Notes under the pieces: model-generated
The model's input: only the letters and a program-made list of their open reading frames with translations
Told to the model about the DNA's origin: nothing
The model's database searches: none
DNA from: Phreatobacter sp.
GTDB lineage: Bacteria; Pseudomonadota; Alphaproteobacteria; Rhizobiales; Phreatobacteraceae
Direction: 5' to 3'
DNA: 64,000 bases
Assembly (NCBI RefSeq): GCF_022843985.1
Contig: NZ_JALHMP010000005.1
Location: 141,062 to 205,061 of the forward strand
In this document: one piece after another, positions 23,001 to 32,790 of the stretch
Position numbering within the stretch: position 1 is the first letter of the stretch
Layout: the number at the start of each line of letters is the position of its first letter
Made by a program: the position numbers and the translations under genes

Positions 23001-23483
23001 TCAGCCTCCGTCCACGCAGGCGCCGAGGATGACGATCACTTCGCGGCTGTCGCGATGCACCAAGCCGCGGCTCGTCTCGGCCAGGACGACGATGGTCTGG
23101 GTCTCGGCGAGGCGGATGCGGGTGGCGACATCGGCGCGGCCGGCCCGCGGTCCGATATGGAAGGTCGCCACACGCGGGAAGGGGTTCTTCTCGGCGAGGA
23201 TGTGGATGCGGGCGACGTGGTCATCGGCGCTCATCGGGCTGTCGACCTTGATGGCGAGGTCGACCGCATTGCCGTTCTCGGAGAGCGTCGGCATGTCGAG
23301 CGACAGCCCCGTGGTCACCGGCACGCGTCCGGCGAGGATCGCCTGCTGGGCGGCGGCGAAGCTCTCAGACGATGCCGACTGGGCCGCCGCAGCCGGCGGC
23401 AGCAGCGCGGTCGCGGCGGTCGCCGCGAGGGCATGGCGCCGGGTCAGGAGGACCCGTCTCGAAGAGGGATGGGCGGTCATCAT
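23001..23483 (-). CDS. soxY: SoxY-family carrier protein with variant C-terminal arm (..ILGACVDGG)
   Basis: Twin-arginine-like leader, SoxY fold pattern ENGNAVDLAIKVDSPMSADDHVARIHILAEKNPFPRVATFHIGP; C-terminus lacks GGCGG. Confidence 0.88.
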   Translation of the reverse strand: MMTAHPSSRRVLLTRRHALAATAATALLPPAAAAQSASSESFAAAQQAILAGRVPVTTGLSLDMPTLSENGNAVDLAIKVDSPMSADDHVARIHILAEKNPFPRVATFHIGPRAGRADVATRIRLAETQTIVVLAETSRGLVHRDSREVIVILGACVDGG

Positions 23484-23924
23484 TCACTCCTTCAGGGCGG
23501 ACAGATAGGCGACGACGTCCTCGATCTCCTGGGCCGACAGGACGGGACGGCCGCGCCAGCGCTCGTCGACATGGGCGAGCCCGGTGACGCGATGATAGGC
23601 CGGCATCACCGCCTCCGCATTCACCACGGTCGGATCGATCAGCCTCAACCTGATCTGGCCGGGCGTGAGGCGGCTGCCGACCCTGGCGAGCGGCGGTCCG
23701 ACCTCGCCCATGAAGGGCTCGGACCGGTCAGGCAGGGAATGGCAGATGAGGCAATTCGCCGTCTCCCGGTTGCGTATGATCCGTGCCCCGCGCTCCGCTA
23801 CGCCGATCTGCCCGCCGAGCGGCGCAGCGACGGCATCGCCGACCACGACATGGGGGACGACCTCCTGCCCCGCCGTAGGGCCGGCGAGGCCGAGAAGGGC
23901 GAAGGCGGCGACGGGAGCCCTCAC
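23484..23924 (-). CDS. soxX: Sulfur oxidation c-type cytochrome SoxX
   Basis: NCLICH heme site, GPPLARVGSRLTPGQIRLRLIDPTVVNAEAVMPAYHRV; GTG start overlaps upstream gene by GTGA. Confidence 0.9.
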   Translation of the reverse strand: MRAPVAAFALLGLAGPTAGQEVVPHVVVGDAVAAPLGGQIGVAERGARIIRNRETANCLICHSLPDRSEPFMGEVGPPLARVGSRLTPGQIRLRLIDPTVVNAEAVMPAYHRVTGLAHVDERWRGRPVLSAQEIEDVVAYLSALKE

Positions 23925-26095
23925 GCCCGCCTGAGGTCCTGGTCCTTCAGCGGGACCGTGCGGATGCGCCTGCCGGTGGCGGCGAAGATCGCGTTCAGCA
24001 CCGCGGGCGCAGCAACCATGATGGTCGGCTCGCCGACGCCGCCCCAGAAGCCGCCGGAGGGCATGACGATGGTCTCGACGGCCGGCATCTCGTCGATGCG
24101 CAGGACATTGTAACTGTCGAAATTGGTCTCGACGATCTGACCGTCCTTCACCGTGCAGGCTCCATAGAGCAGGGCCGAGAGCCCGTAGGCGAAGGAGCCC
24201 TCGACCTGCATCTCGATCTGGCGCGGATTGACGGCAACGCCGCAGTCGGTGGCCGCGACGATGCGGTGGATCTTTAGCCGGCCTGCGGTGTCGACCGACA
24301 CCTCGGCGGCGGCGGCGACGTAGCTGCCGAAACCCATCTGCTGGGCGATACCCCGGTGAATGCCGGCCGCCGGCGGCGTGTCCCAGCCGATCTTGGCGGC
24401 CACGGCGTTCAGCACGGCGAGGTGGCGCGGGTGGTTACCCATCAGCTTGCGCCGGAAGGCCAGGGGATCCTGGCCGGCCGCATGGGCGAGCTCGTCGAGG
24501 AAGCACTCGAGATAGATGGCGTTCTGGTTATGGTTCACGCCGCGCCAGAAATGCGGCGGCACGTGGGTGTTCCGCATGGCGTGGTCGATGAGCAGGTTGG
24601 GGAAGGCATAGCCGATCTGGCCCTCGTTGCCGCCGGCATTGAGCCCCTGGAACTGCACGGGGTCACGGCCGTTCTGCAACGCCGTCGGGAAGACGTAGGA
24701 GAGGATGGACTGGCCGGAGATGCGCATGTGCAGGCCGACGACATTGCCCTGGGCGTCGAGGCCGCCGGTGAGCTTGCACATGGTCACGGGATGGTAGCGC
24801 CCCTGCACCATGTCCTCTTCGCGGGTCCACTGCGTCTTGATGGGCACGCCGGGGACCTGGCGGGCGATGGTCACCGCCTGGATCAGCCAGTCATGGGTCG
24901 TGCGCCGGCCGAAACCGCCGCCGAGGTCAACGCGGTGGACGTCGCAGGCCGTCTGTGGCAGGCCGGCGGCCTGGGCGGTGGCGGCCAGCGCCGCCTCGCC
25001 GTTCTGGGTCGGGCACCAGACGTCGCAGCGCGTCGGCGTCCACACCACCGTGGCGTTCATCGTCTCCATCGGCGCGTGGTTCTGGAAGGGATAGGAATAG
25101 ACCGCCTCGACCTTGCGGGCAGCACTGGCGATGGCGGCGCGGGCATCGCCGTTGGTGTTGCCGACGAAGGCTTCCGTGGCCTCCAGGCCCTCGCGCAGGC
25201 TGGCCGCGATGGTCTCCGACGATACGGCGCGGTTGGGGCCGTAATCCCAGGTGACCGGCAGGGCGTCGAGCGCCGTCTTGGCCTGCCAGAACGTGTCCGC
25301 GACCACGGCGACGGCCGTTTCGCCGACCTTGAGGACGTGGCGCACGCCCGGCATGGAGGCGACCTTGGCAGCATCGAAGGAGGCGACCTTGCCGCCGAAG
25401 ACCGGGCATTCCTTCGGCACCGCCACCAGCATGCCCGGCATCTTCAGGTCGGAGCCGTAGACGAGGGCGCCGGTGGTCTTGGCGGCGGTGTCGAGACGTT
25501 TCACCGAGGTGCCGATGACGGTCCAGTCCTTGGGGTCCTTCAAGGGCACATTGGCCGGCGGCGACAGGCGCGCGGCGGCGGCGGCGACCTGACCGTAGCG
25601 GACCTGGCGACCGGAGGCGGCATGGGTGACGACACTGTCCTTCGCCGTGCACTGCGCCGCGGGAACGCCCCAGGCATCGGCGGCGGCCTGGATCAGCATG
25701 ACGCGGGCGGTGGCACCGCCGCGCCGGACATAGTCCTGGCTCTGGCGGATGCCCTGGCTGCCGGCGGTGAGGAAGGCGCCCCAGGCGCGGTTGCGGGCCA
25801 GGGACTGGCCGGGCGTCACATATTCGGTGACGATCTTCGACCAGTCGCAGTGCAGTTCCTCGGCGATCATCTGGCAGAGGCCGGTGCGTGTGCCCTGGCC
25901 CATCTCGGTGCGGGCCATGCGCAGGACCACCGTGTCATCCGGCCGGATGACGACCCAGGCATTGATCTCGGGCGCGGCCGCGGGCGCCGGCTGCTGGGCC
26001 ATGGCGCCGGTCGGCAGATAGAAGCCGACGGTCAGGCCGGCGGCCGCCTTGAGGACGGCGCGGCGGGAGGTCGTCGTGGTCTCGATGAGCGTCAT
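23921..26095 (-). CDS. Molybdopterin-dependent oxidoreductase large subunit, isoquinoline 1-oxidoreductase (IorB)-like, Tat-exported
   Basis: TTSRRAVLKAAAGLTVGFYL Tat-like leader; LRMARTEMGQGTRTGLCQMIAEELHCDW; GGFGRR; GVGEPTIMVAAPAVLNAIFAATG. Confidence 0.92.
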   Translation of the reverse strand: MTLIETTTTSRRAVLKAAAGLTVGFYLPTGAMAQQPAPAAAPEINAWVVIRPDDTVVLRMARTEMGQGTRTGLCQMIAEELHCDWSKIVTEYVTPGQSLARNRAWGAFLTAGSQGIRQSQDYVRRGGATARVMLIQAAADAWGVPAAQCTAKDSVVTHAASGRQVRYGQVAAAAARLSPPANVPLKDPKDWTVIGTSVKRLDTAAKTTGALVYGSDLKMPGMLVAVPKECPVFGGKVASFDAAKVASMPGVRHVLKVGETAVAVVADTFWQAKTALDALPVTWDYGPNRAVSSETIAASLREGLEATEAFVGNTNGDARAAIASAARKVEAVYSYPFQNHAPMETMNATVVWTPTRCDVWCPTQNGEAALAATAQAAGLPQTACDVHRVDLGGGFGRRTTHDWLIQAVTIARQVPGVPIKTQWTREEDMVQGRYHPVTMCKLTGGLDAQGNVVGLHMRISGQSILSYVFPTALQNGRDPVQFQGLNAGGNEGQIGYAFPNLLIDHAMRNTHVPPHFWRGVNHNQNAIYLECFLDELAHAAGQDPLAFRRKLMGNHPRHLAVLNAVAAKIGWDTPPAAGIHRGIAQQMGFGSYVAAAAEVSVDTAGRLKIHRIVAATDCGVAVNPRQIEMQVEGSFAYGLSALLYGACTVKDGQIVETNFDSYNVLRIDEMPAVETIVMPSGGFWGGVGEPTIMVAAPAVLNAIFAATGRRIRTVPLKDQDLRRA

Positions 26096-26106
26096 GTCGG
26101 CCTCCC

Positions 26107-26565
26107 TCAGCCCTGGCGGTTCGCGGCGGCCTGCTTGATGCCGGCGCGGACACGGTTGTAGGTGCCGCAGCGGCAGATGTTGGTCATCGCATTGTCGATG
26201 TCCGCGTCCGTCGGGTTGGGCTTCTCGGCAAGGAGTGCGGCCGCCGCCATGATCATGCCGGACTGGCAATAGCCGCACTGGGGAACGTCGAGGTCGCGCC
26301 AGGCGACCTGGACCGGGTGCATCCCGGTCGGCGACAGGCCCTCGATGGTGACGATCTTCTGCTCCGGGGTGACCCCGCTGAGGGGCAATGCACAGGAGCG
26401 CACCGCCTGGCCGTCGATATGCACCGTGCAGGCGCCGCAGGCGGCGATCCCGCAGCCATATTTGGTGCCGGTCAGCCCCACCTGTTCGCGCAGCGCCCAG
26501 AGGAGCGGCGTATCATCCGCCGCGGTGACCTCGACCAAATGGCCGTTGATGTTCAGCTTTGCCAC
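26107..26565 (-). CDS. (2Fe-2S)-binding small subunit of Mo-hydroxylase (IorA-like)
   Basis: [45 protein letters not shown] start. Confidence 0.93.
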   Translation of the reverse strand: MAKLNINGHLVEVTAADDTPLLWALREQVGLTGTKYGCGIAACGACTVHIDGQAVRSCALPLSGVTPEQKIVTIEGLSPTGMHPVQVAWRDLDVPQCGYCQSGMIMAAAALLAEKPNPTDADIDNAMTNICRCGTYNRVRAGIKQAAANRQG

Positions 26566-26853
26566 GCGCCCTCTCCCCCGATCGCTGGGTTGACACCAGT
26601 CTTTGCCAGCCCGAGTCGAGCCTCGTCCGGCTCGGGGCACAACCCGTATCTGCAAGTTGGCGCTTCACGTTGTCGAGAGGGGGCAGCGAATCAGCCGGCA
26701 GGGGCGCGCCGGTGGAGGGTCGTGCCTCTGCGGGCTGGCGGCACGCTCTCACCGTGCCATTGGGCGGCCGGCCGGTTGCTCCACGCTCCGTCGTCGCTTG
26801 CATGAGGCTGTATCGCAGACCTTGCAGCGTCAACGGTGGACGGATGTTCGCCG

Positions 26854-26939
26854 GGTTTGAAGGCGCGGCTGTGGCCGCGCCGGCCCTGCCCTATGCCGGT
26901 GCCTCCGGTGCAGGATGCCGTTATGGCAGGCTTCAAACC
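26854..26939. other. Structured three-way-junction inverted repeat downstream of serralysin-like gene
   Basis: Outer arms GGTTTGAAG/CTTCAAACC enclose hairpins GGCGCGGC-tgtg-GCCGCGCC and CCTGCC.../...GGCAGG. Confidence 0.6.
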
Positions 26940-26952
26940 ACCCGGGCAGTTC

Positions 26953-29199
26953 TCATGCCACCGCGAGCCATTGGGTGCCAAGCGCCCCGCTCACCAGGCC
27001 CCAGCCGCCGAAACCACCTGCGTTCATGTCGGCATAGTAGGTGGTGCCGTCAGCGAGGTTCTGGACGATGACGTCGCGCCAGCCGTCATTGTCGACATCG
27101 GCCGAGCCGCGGACGTCCCAACCGGCGAGGCCGTTGGCCACGACGTTCCAGCCGGCATTGGTGCCGCCGAGCATGTTGACCCACCAGATGTCGGAGGTGG
27201 TGGTGTTGCGGAAGACGACGTCGGCATAGCCGTCGCCGTTGATGTCGGCGGCCTCGCGCGCCACCCATTGAGATCCGACGGCACCCGAGACGAAGCCCCA
27301 CTGGCCATTGGCGATGTCGCGGTAAAAGGTGGTGCCGTCGGCAATGTTCTGGACGAGGACATCCGAGGCGCCGTCGGTGTTGAAGTCGCCGAGGCCGACG
27401 GTGCGCCAGCCCGTGCCGAGGTTCGGACCGAGCACCCAGCCGCCGAAGGTGCCGCCGGAATCCATGTCGGCGATATAGTTGAAGCCGGTGGCATTGTCGC
27501 GCACCAGCACATCCGCAGTGCCGTCCCGCGTCACGTCACCCGAGGCGATGGCCTGGAAGGCGCTGGTCAGCCCGGCGTTGACCACGCCCCAGACCGGGGC
27601 GCCGGAGGCGATGTTGACCGTGTAGATCGACCCCGTGTTGGTGTCCTGCACCAGCGTGTCGGCCCGCCCGTCACCGGTGAAGTCGTCTGATCCGACCAGC
27701 CGCCAGCCAGCGGGCAGGGAGCCCAGGACATTGACGAAGCCGGAGCCGGTTCCGGCATTCATGTTCTGGAAGGCGACCTGACCCGTGGCGCTGTTCTGGA
27801 AGAGGACGTCGTCGAACAGCGAACCGTCCATGTTGGAGACGAGGTTCTGCTGGATGCCGGCCAGGCCGAAAGCATTGCCGGCAAAGCCTAGCGCCTCGAC
27901 ATTGACCAGCGTGTCGACCCCGTCGGTGCCGGACGCCGCCGACACCTGCGTGAACATCTGCCCGTTCGAGACGAAGGAGCGCACGAAATAGTTGGCGCGG
28001 GCGCTCGAGAACAGCGCGGCATCGGCGCCGGTGCCGCCGTCGATCCCGTCATTGCCGGCGCCGCCGGTGATGAGGTCGTTGCCTGCATCGCCGAGAATCG
28101 TATCGTTGCCGTCACCGCCGTTCAGACCGTTGTTGGCGACATTGCCATGGATCGTGTCATTGCCCGAACCGCCATTTGCGTTCTCGATCAGCGAGCGCAG
28201 ATCACCATTGAACAGGAGGGAGTTTGAGATGGAACCCGGCGCCCGGACGCCGGGGTTGGCGTCGGTATTGGTGAGGACGATCTGGGCCTCGGAGGGCGCC
28301 GACCATTCGCCGGGTCGCAGGTCAATCCGCGCATTCGTCGTGTAGTTGGAGAAATCGTAAGTGTCGGTCCCGCCGCCGTCCCAGATGTTCATCAGGATGC
28401 GGTTGATCCCCGGCGCATCCATATAGGCGATTCCGTCGACGAAAGATTGGCCCGTATTGGGGTTCCAAGTATAGACTGTATTTCCCGAGCGCGTGTTGAA
28501 ATTGGCGCCATAGATCGCCTGCAGAGCGGCGACATCATATTGCATCCAGGTCTGCGGTTCCCCGCCCGTCTCGGGAAAGCCGACCGTGTTCACCGAGGGG
28601 ACCGAAGTCGAGGCGCGGTAAGCCATGATGGTGTATTCGGTCGAGTCCCGGGAAGGGTCCATGACGACGGTGCCGCCGGCAGCGCCGGGCTCGAAAGGAT
28701 GCCCGAGGCCCAGAACATGGCCGATCTCGTGGATGACGAGCGACCAGCGGAAGTCACCGACCGGGAAGGGTGTGTTCATGTTCTGGCGGGCGACGATCCA
28801 CACATCACCGGCGTTGTCGTTCGTTCCAGGCAGATAACCCCAACCCGCGAGATCCGCGGTGGTTCCCGGCCGCGGTGCCGGATCGGCGGTGATGCCGAAG
28901 CGCATGGTCGCCGGGTTCGCGGCGGAAGGCGCGATTTCTGTGAAGGTCGCATTGGTGAACTCCGCGACCGTGCGATAGGCGAAACGCGCGGCGGCCTGAT
29001 ACGGCGCTCCCGCGGCCTCGAAACCGACGAAGGGTTCGTCACCGGGAGCGTAGCCGGTGAACTGGGCACCGTCGGTCGGGAAGGAATACGTCAACTGTCC
29101 CGTCGCCCATTGGGTGTTCAGGACCAGACTGTTGATATTGGCGTTGATCGAATTGGGTGCACCGACCAGGGGAGTGAATGTGCGTGTCGGACCGGGCAT
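26953..29199 (-). CDS. Serralysin-like M10 family metallopeptidase with RTX and FG-GAP/VCBS repeats (paralog A)
   Basis: [14 protein letters not shown] zinc site, YTIMAYR Met-turn, [74 protein letters not shown] repeats. Confidence 0.92.
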   Translation of the reverse strand: MPGPTRTFTPLVGAPNSINANINSLVLNTQWATGQLTYSFPTDGAQFTGYAPGDEPFVGFEAAGAPYQAAARFAYRTVAEFTNATFTEIAPSAANPATMRFGITADPAPRPGTTADLAGWGYLPGTNDNAGDVWIVARQNMNTPFPVGDFRWSLVIHEIGHVLGLGHPFEPGAAGGTVVMDPSRDSTEYTIMAYRASTSVPSVNTVGFPETGGEPQTWMQYDVAALQAIYGANFNTRSGNTVYTWNPNTGQSFVDGIAYMDAPGINRILMNIWDGGGTDTYDFSNYTTNARIDLRPGEWSAPSEAQIVLTNTDANPGVRAPGSISNSLLFNGDLRSLIENANGGSGNDTIHGNVANNGLNGGDGNDTILGDAGNDLITGGAGNDGIDGGTGADAALFSSARANYFVRSFVSNGQMFTQVSAASGTDGVDTLVNVEALGFAGNAFGLAGIQQNLVSNMDGSLFDDVLFQNSATGQVAFQNMNAGTGSGFVNVLGSLPAGWRLVGSDDFTGDGRADTLVQDTNTGSIYTVNIASGAPVWGVVNAGLTSAFQAIASGDVTRDGTADVLVRDNATGFNYIADMDSGGTFGGWVLGPNLGTGWRTVGLGDFNTDGASDVLVQNIADGTTFYRDIANGQWGFVSGAVGSQWVAREAADINGDGYADVVFRNTTTSDIWWVNMLGGTNAGWNVVANGLAGWDVRGSADVDNDGWRDVIVQNLADGTTYYADMNAGGFGGWGLVSGALGTQWLAVA

Positions 29200-29582
29200 G
29201 AGTGACGTCTCTCTCGGGTCTGATTGGTGTCCAGGCAGGCTGAAAGCCGCTCGCTGGGCTTGCCCCATGATCCGCCGCTTCGTCTGAGATGACGGCGCGT
29301 GGTGGTGCGTCCAGCCTGCGGGAACGAGGCGCGTGGAAAGCCGTGACTCGTGCTGCAGGCGGAGCGCTTGGTGGCGTTTATGGAGAGAGATACGGGACGT
29401 CAATCAATCGGCGGAGGAACCTCTGCACCCTGAGACAAGGTGCAGGTGAATTGAGACAGAGTGCGCGCTCGTGCCGGGGGCGGCATCTCGGAGCCGCGCT
29501 TTCGCAGGCCGTCCACGGCGCACTCCAGATGCGCCGTCGCGACTTGCTCACCCTTCTCCGGGTCCAATCAGGCGGTCGGCCC

Positions 29583-29663
29583 TCACGCCACCGCGAGCCA
29601 TTGCGTGCCGAGTGCGCCGGTCATCATGCCGAAGCCGCCGGCCGGCGTTCAGGTTCTGGAGGT
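29583..29663 (-). pseudogene. C-terminal remnant of a third serralysin/FG-GAP paralog
   Basis: Minus strand reads ...[18 protein letters not shown]-stop, matching C-termini of both intact paralogs ([11 protein letters not shown]). Confidence 0.8.
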
Positions 29664-29692
29664 CCACCTTCTGCGGCGACCGGGTTCCGATG

Positions 29693-31021
29693 CTAGCGTT
29701 CCCGGAAAGCCTTGGCGAACTGGTCGAGGACCGGCCTGACGAGATAGCTCACCGGGGAGCGGTCGCCGGTTGCGAGGAAGACGTCGGCCTGCATGCCGGC
29801 ACTGATGGTCAGCGGTGCGATGCGGGCGAGCTCGGCCGGCGGAATGGTGATGCGGACGATGTAGTAGGTCAGCCCCGTCTGCTGTTCGCGGGTGACATCG
29901 GGCGCGAGACGCGAGACGGTTCCGGTGAGTTCCGGCGTCGTCCGCTGGTTGAAGGCGCGCAGCCGGATCTGGGCCTGCTGGCCGAGCGAGACGAGGTCGT
30001 AGTCGGTGGCCGCGACCTGCGCATCGAGATGCAGCAGTTCGCCGGAGGGAACGATCAGCATCGCTGGTTCGGCCGCGCTGATCACCCCGCCCACCGTATG
30101 CGCCTGCATCTGGTGGACGATCCCGGACGCCGGGGCGCGGATGTCGACCCGTCTCAGCTGGTCCTCCGCGGCCGTACGCCGCTCCAAGAGCTCGCCCATG
30201 CGCCCCTGAATGTCGCGCAGCTCCTTCATGGCCTCTGAGCGCCGCTCCTCGGTGAGCTGGATGATCTGCAGCCCCGTCTCGGCGATGCGGCCCTGGACCT
30301 GGGCGATCTGCGCGGTGAGCAGGCCCTTCTGCCCTTCGAGGGATGATCCCTCGCGTTCGAGCTGCGACAGCCGGGTGATCTGTACGAGGTTCCGGGTGAA
30401 CAGGTCGCGGACCCCCGACAGCTCGCGCTCGATCAACTGGGCTTCCCGGATCTTGGCCGCTCGCTGCTGCGACAGGCCCTCGATCTCGGACTGCATCTGT
30501 CCGATGCGCTTGGCGAGTTGGGCCCGCTGCCCCTCGAGCGCCGTCTTGCGGATGGCAAAGAGGCGCTTTTCGGCGACCAGGAGGGCGGCCACAGTGGGGT
30601 CGGTGCCGGCACGCGCTTCAATGCCCTCGGGGACGACAACGGCATCCGCCTGGTCGCGCTCGGCCTCCAGCCGTAACGAACGCACGATGAACTCGTCGAT
30701 CTGGCGTGTCAGGATCTGCAGGTTGGCGCGCGCCATGGTGTCGTCAAGGCGGATCAGAAGGTCGCCTTCCCGGACCACCTGGCCTTCGCGGACGCGCAGT
30801 TCTCCGACGATGCCGCCCTGCTGGTGCTGCACTTTCTTGACATTGCTCTCGACGACGAAGTGGCCCTGGGCGACGACCGCACCCGCGATCGAGGCGCGGG
30901 CCCCCCAGACGCCGAGCGTGCCGAGAAAAATGACGAGGGCGAGGTAGCCCGCGCGCTTCGCCTTGCCGCTGGCCCGGTCGATGTCCGGCGCAAGGCCGGG
31001 CTGACGATCATCCCGGCTCAT
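29693..31021 (-). CDS. HlyD family type I secretion periplasmic adaptor (PrtE-like)
   Basis: VVAQGHFVVESNVKKVQHQQGGIVGELRVREGQVVREGDLLIRLDD; start MSRDDRQ, 4-nt overlap with ABC gene. Confidence 0.93.
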   Translation of the reverse strand: MSRDDRQPGLAPDIDRASGKAKRAGYLALVIFLGTLGVWGARASIAGAVVAQGHFVVESNVKKVQHQQGGIVGELRVREGQVVREGDLLIRLDDTMARANLQILTRQIDEFIVRSLRLEAERDQADAVVVPEGIEARAGTDPTVAALLVAEKRLFAIRKTALEGQRAQLAKRIGQMQSEIEGLSQQRAAKIREAQLIERELSGVRDLFTRNLVQITRLSQLEREGSSLEGQKGLLTAQIAQVQGRIAETGLQIIQLTEERRSEAMKELRDIQGRMGELLERRTAAEDQLRRVDIRAPASGIVHQMQAHTVGGVISAAEPAMLIVPSGELLHLDAQVAATDYDLVSLGQQAQIRLRAFNQRTTPELTGTVSRLAPDVTREQQTGLTYYIVRITIPPAELARIAPLTISAGMQADVFLATGDRSPVSYLVRPVLDQFAKAFRER

Positions 31022-32790
31022 GGCTGACCTCCGGTGCTGCGAACTGAGCCGAACGGCTGGCGCGCGGGGACCGATCGCGCCGTCGCCGGCGGCCGCCTCA
31101 GCTTCTGCATCACCTCGTCGCAGGGGCCGAATGCCTGCAGCTGTCCAAGCGCCATCACGCCCACCATATCCACAGCCACGAGTCCCGATTGCCGATGGGT
31201 GACGACGACACAGATACCGCCACGAGCCTTGACCGCTCGGATCGCATCGGTGAGCGCCTCGTCGCCTTCGTTGTCGAGGCTGGCGTTCGGCTCGTCGAGG
31301 ACGACGAGGAATGGGTCGCCATAGAGCGCCCGCGCCAGGGCGATCCTTTGCCGCTGCCCGCCAGACAAGGCCGTGCCACGCTCGCCGATCACCGTATCGT
31401 AGCCGTTCGCCAGACCGACGATCATGTCGTGCGCGCCGGCCGCCGCCGCCGCCTTGAGGACGGCATCTGAGGTCATGGCGGGATCGAGCCTGGCGATGTT
31501 CTCGGCGACCGTGCCGTCGAACAGCTCGACGTCCTGCGGCAGGTAGCCGAGCGCGCGGCCGAGCTGCTCGGGATGCCACTGGTCGAGGCGTGCCCCGTCG
31601 AGGCGGACCGCGCCGCCGACCAGCGGCCAGACGCCGACGAGCCCGCGGGCGAGCGTCGACTTGCCCGAGCCGGAGGGCCCCACCAGACCGACCGCCTGTC
31701 CCGCCTTCAACTGGAAGCTGACGCCGTGTACGATGATTCGCTGGGACCCCGGCGCGGCGACCGTCGCCTCGCTGACCTGAAGCGATTTGTGGGGCCTCGG
31801 CAGTTCGATCGCCTTGTCCTGATCCTGCAGATGCACAGCGATCGACTTCAGGCGCTGATAGCCCTGACGTGCTGCGACGAAGCTCTTCCAATGCGCGACG
31901 GCCAGTTCGATCGGCGCCATGGCCCGGCTCGTCAGGATGGAGGCCGCGATCATCGCGCCTGGGGTCAGTTCGCCGCGCACCACGAGCCAGGCCCCGAGGC
32001 CGAGCACCGCCGATTGCAGTCCGAAGCGCACCACCTTGGCATAGGCGCCTATGCCGCTCGCGGCATCGGACAGCGCCAGCCCGTCCCTGACATGGCCGTC
32101 ATGCGCCTTCTGGTGACGGGCGCTGAACGCCGAGGTCATGCCAAGGGCGCGGATCGCCTCGGCATTGCGGCGGCCGCTTTCGGCGATGCTCATGCGCTCC
32201 GCACCGCTCACCGTGACGTCGCGGGTTGGTCCGGCACTCTTGCGGTCCGTCAGCCAGGTCAGGGCGAGGATCACCACCCCGCCGGCCACCGTGAGCCATC
32301 CGAGCAGCGGGTGGAGGAGAAAACAGGCCGCCAGGAACAGCGGCATGAACGGCATGTCGAGCAGCGCCGTCGGACCCAGGCTGCCGAGAAAGCTGCGCAG
32401 GGCGTCGAGATCGCGGATCGGCTGCTGCGGGGCGCCCGGCTTGGCGCCCATCAGCGGCAAGGTGACGACGGCACGCCCAGCGAGAGGCGAGAGTTCGCGG
32501 TCGATCTTGGCACCGATGCGGCTCAGCAGCTTCAGCCGGAGCGCATCGAGCGCGCCCTGCAGCAGGAATGCGGCCAGGGCTATCAGGGACAGCGCGACCA
32601 GCGTCTGGATCGAGCGGCTTGCGAGGACCCGATCGTAGACCTGCAGCATGTAGAGCGGGCCGGTGAGCATCAGAACATTCACGAAGGCCGAGAAGACGGC
32701 GACATGAAACCAGTCGCCGCGAACCGTGCGAAAGGCGCGGAGCACGGGGTCGGGCCCGCCCGTCCTCATCATGTGCGGGGTGGTGTTCAT
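31018..32790 (-). CDS. Type I secretion system permease/ATPase (PrtD-like)
   Basis: N-terminal TM domain; [50 protein letters not shown]. Confidence 0.94.
   Translation of the reverse strand: MNTTPHMMRTGGPDPVLRAFRTVRGDWFHVAVFSAFVNVLMLTGPLYMLQVYDRVLASRSIQTLVALSLIALAAFLLQGALDALRLKLLSRIGAKIDRELSPLAGRAVVTLPLMGAKPGAPQQPIRDLDALRSFLGSLGPTALLDMPFMPLFLAACFLLHPLLGWLTVAGGVVILALTWLTDRKSAGPTRDVTVSGAERMSIAESGRRNAEAIRALGMTSAFSARHQKAHDGHVRDGLALSDAASGIGAYAKVVRFGLQSAVLGLGAWLVVRGELTPGAMIAASILTSRAMAPIELAVAHWKSFVAARQGYQRLKSIAVHLQDQDKAIELPRPHKSLQVSEATVAAPGSQRIIVHGVSFQLKAGQAVGLVGPSGSGKSTLARGLVGVWPLVGGAVRLDGARLDQWHPEQLGRALGYLPQDVELFDGTVAENIARLDPAMTSDAVLKAAAAAGAHDMIVGLANGYDTVIGERGTALSGGQRQRIALARALYGDPFLVVLDEPNASLDNEGDEALTDAIRAVKARGGICVVVTHRQSGLVAVDMVGVMALGQLQAFGPCDEVMQKLRRPPATARSVPARQPFGSVRSTGGQP

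Noticed and set aside
29423-29445. CTGCACC...GGTGCAG hairpin with nearby TGAGACA direct repeats
   Set aside because: Short and isolated; could be a leader or terminator but not distinguishable from chance in GC-rich DNA.
31022-31891. N-terminal extension of the HlyD ORF
   Set aside because: Out-of-frame reading of the ABC ATPase gene; real start MSRDDRQ at 31021.
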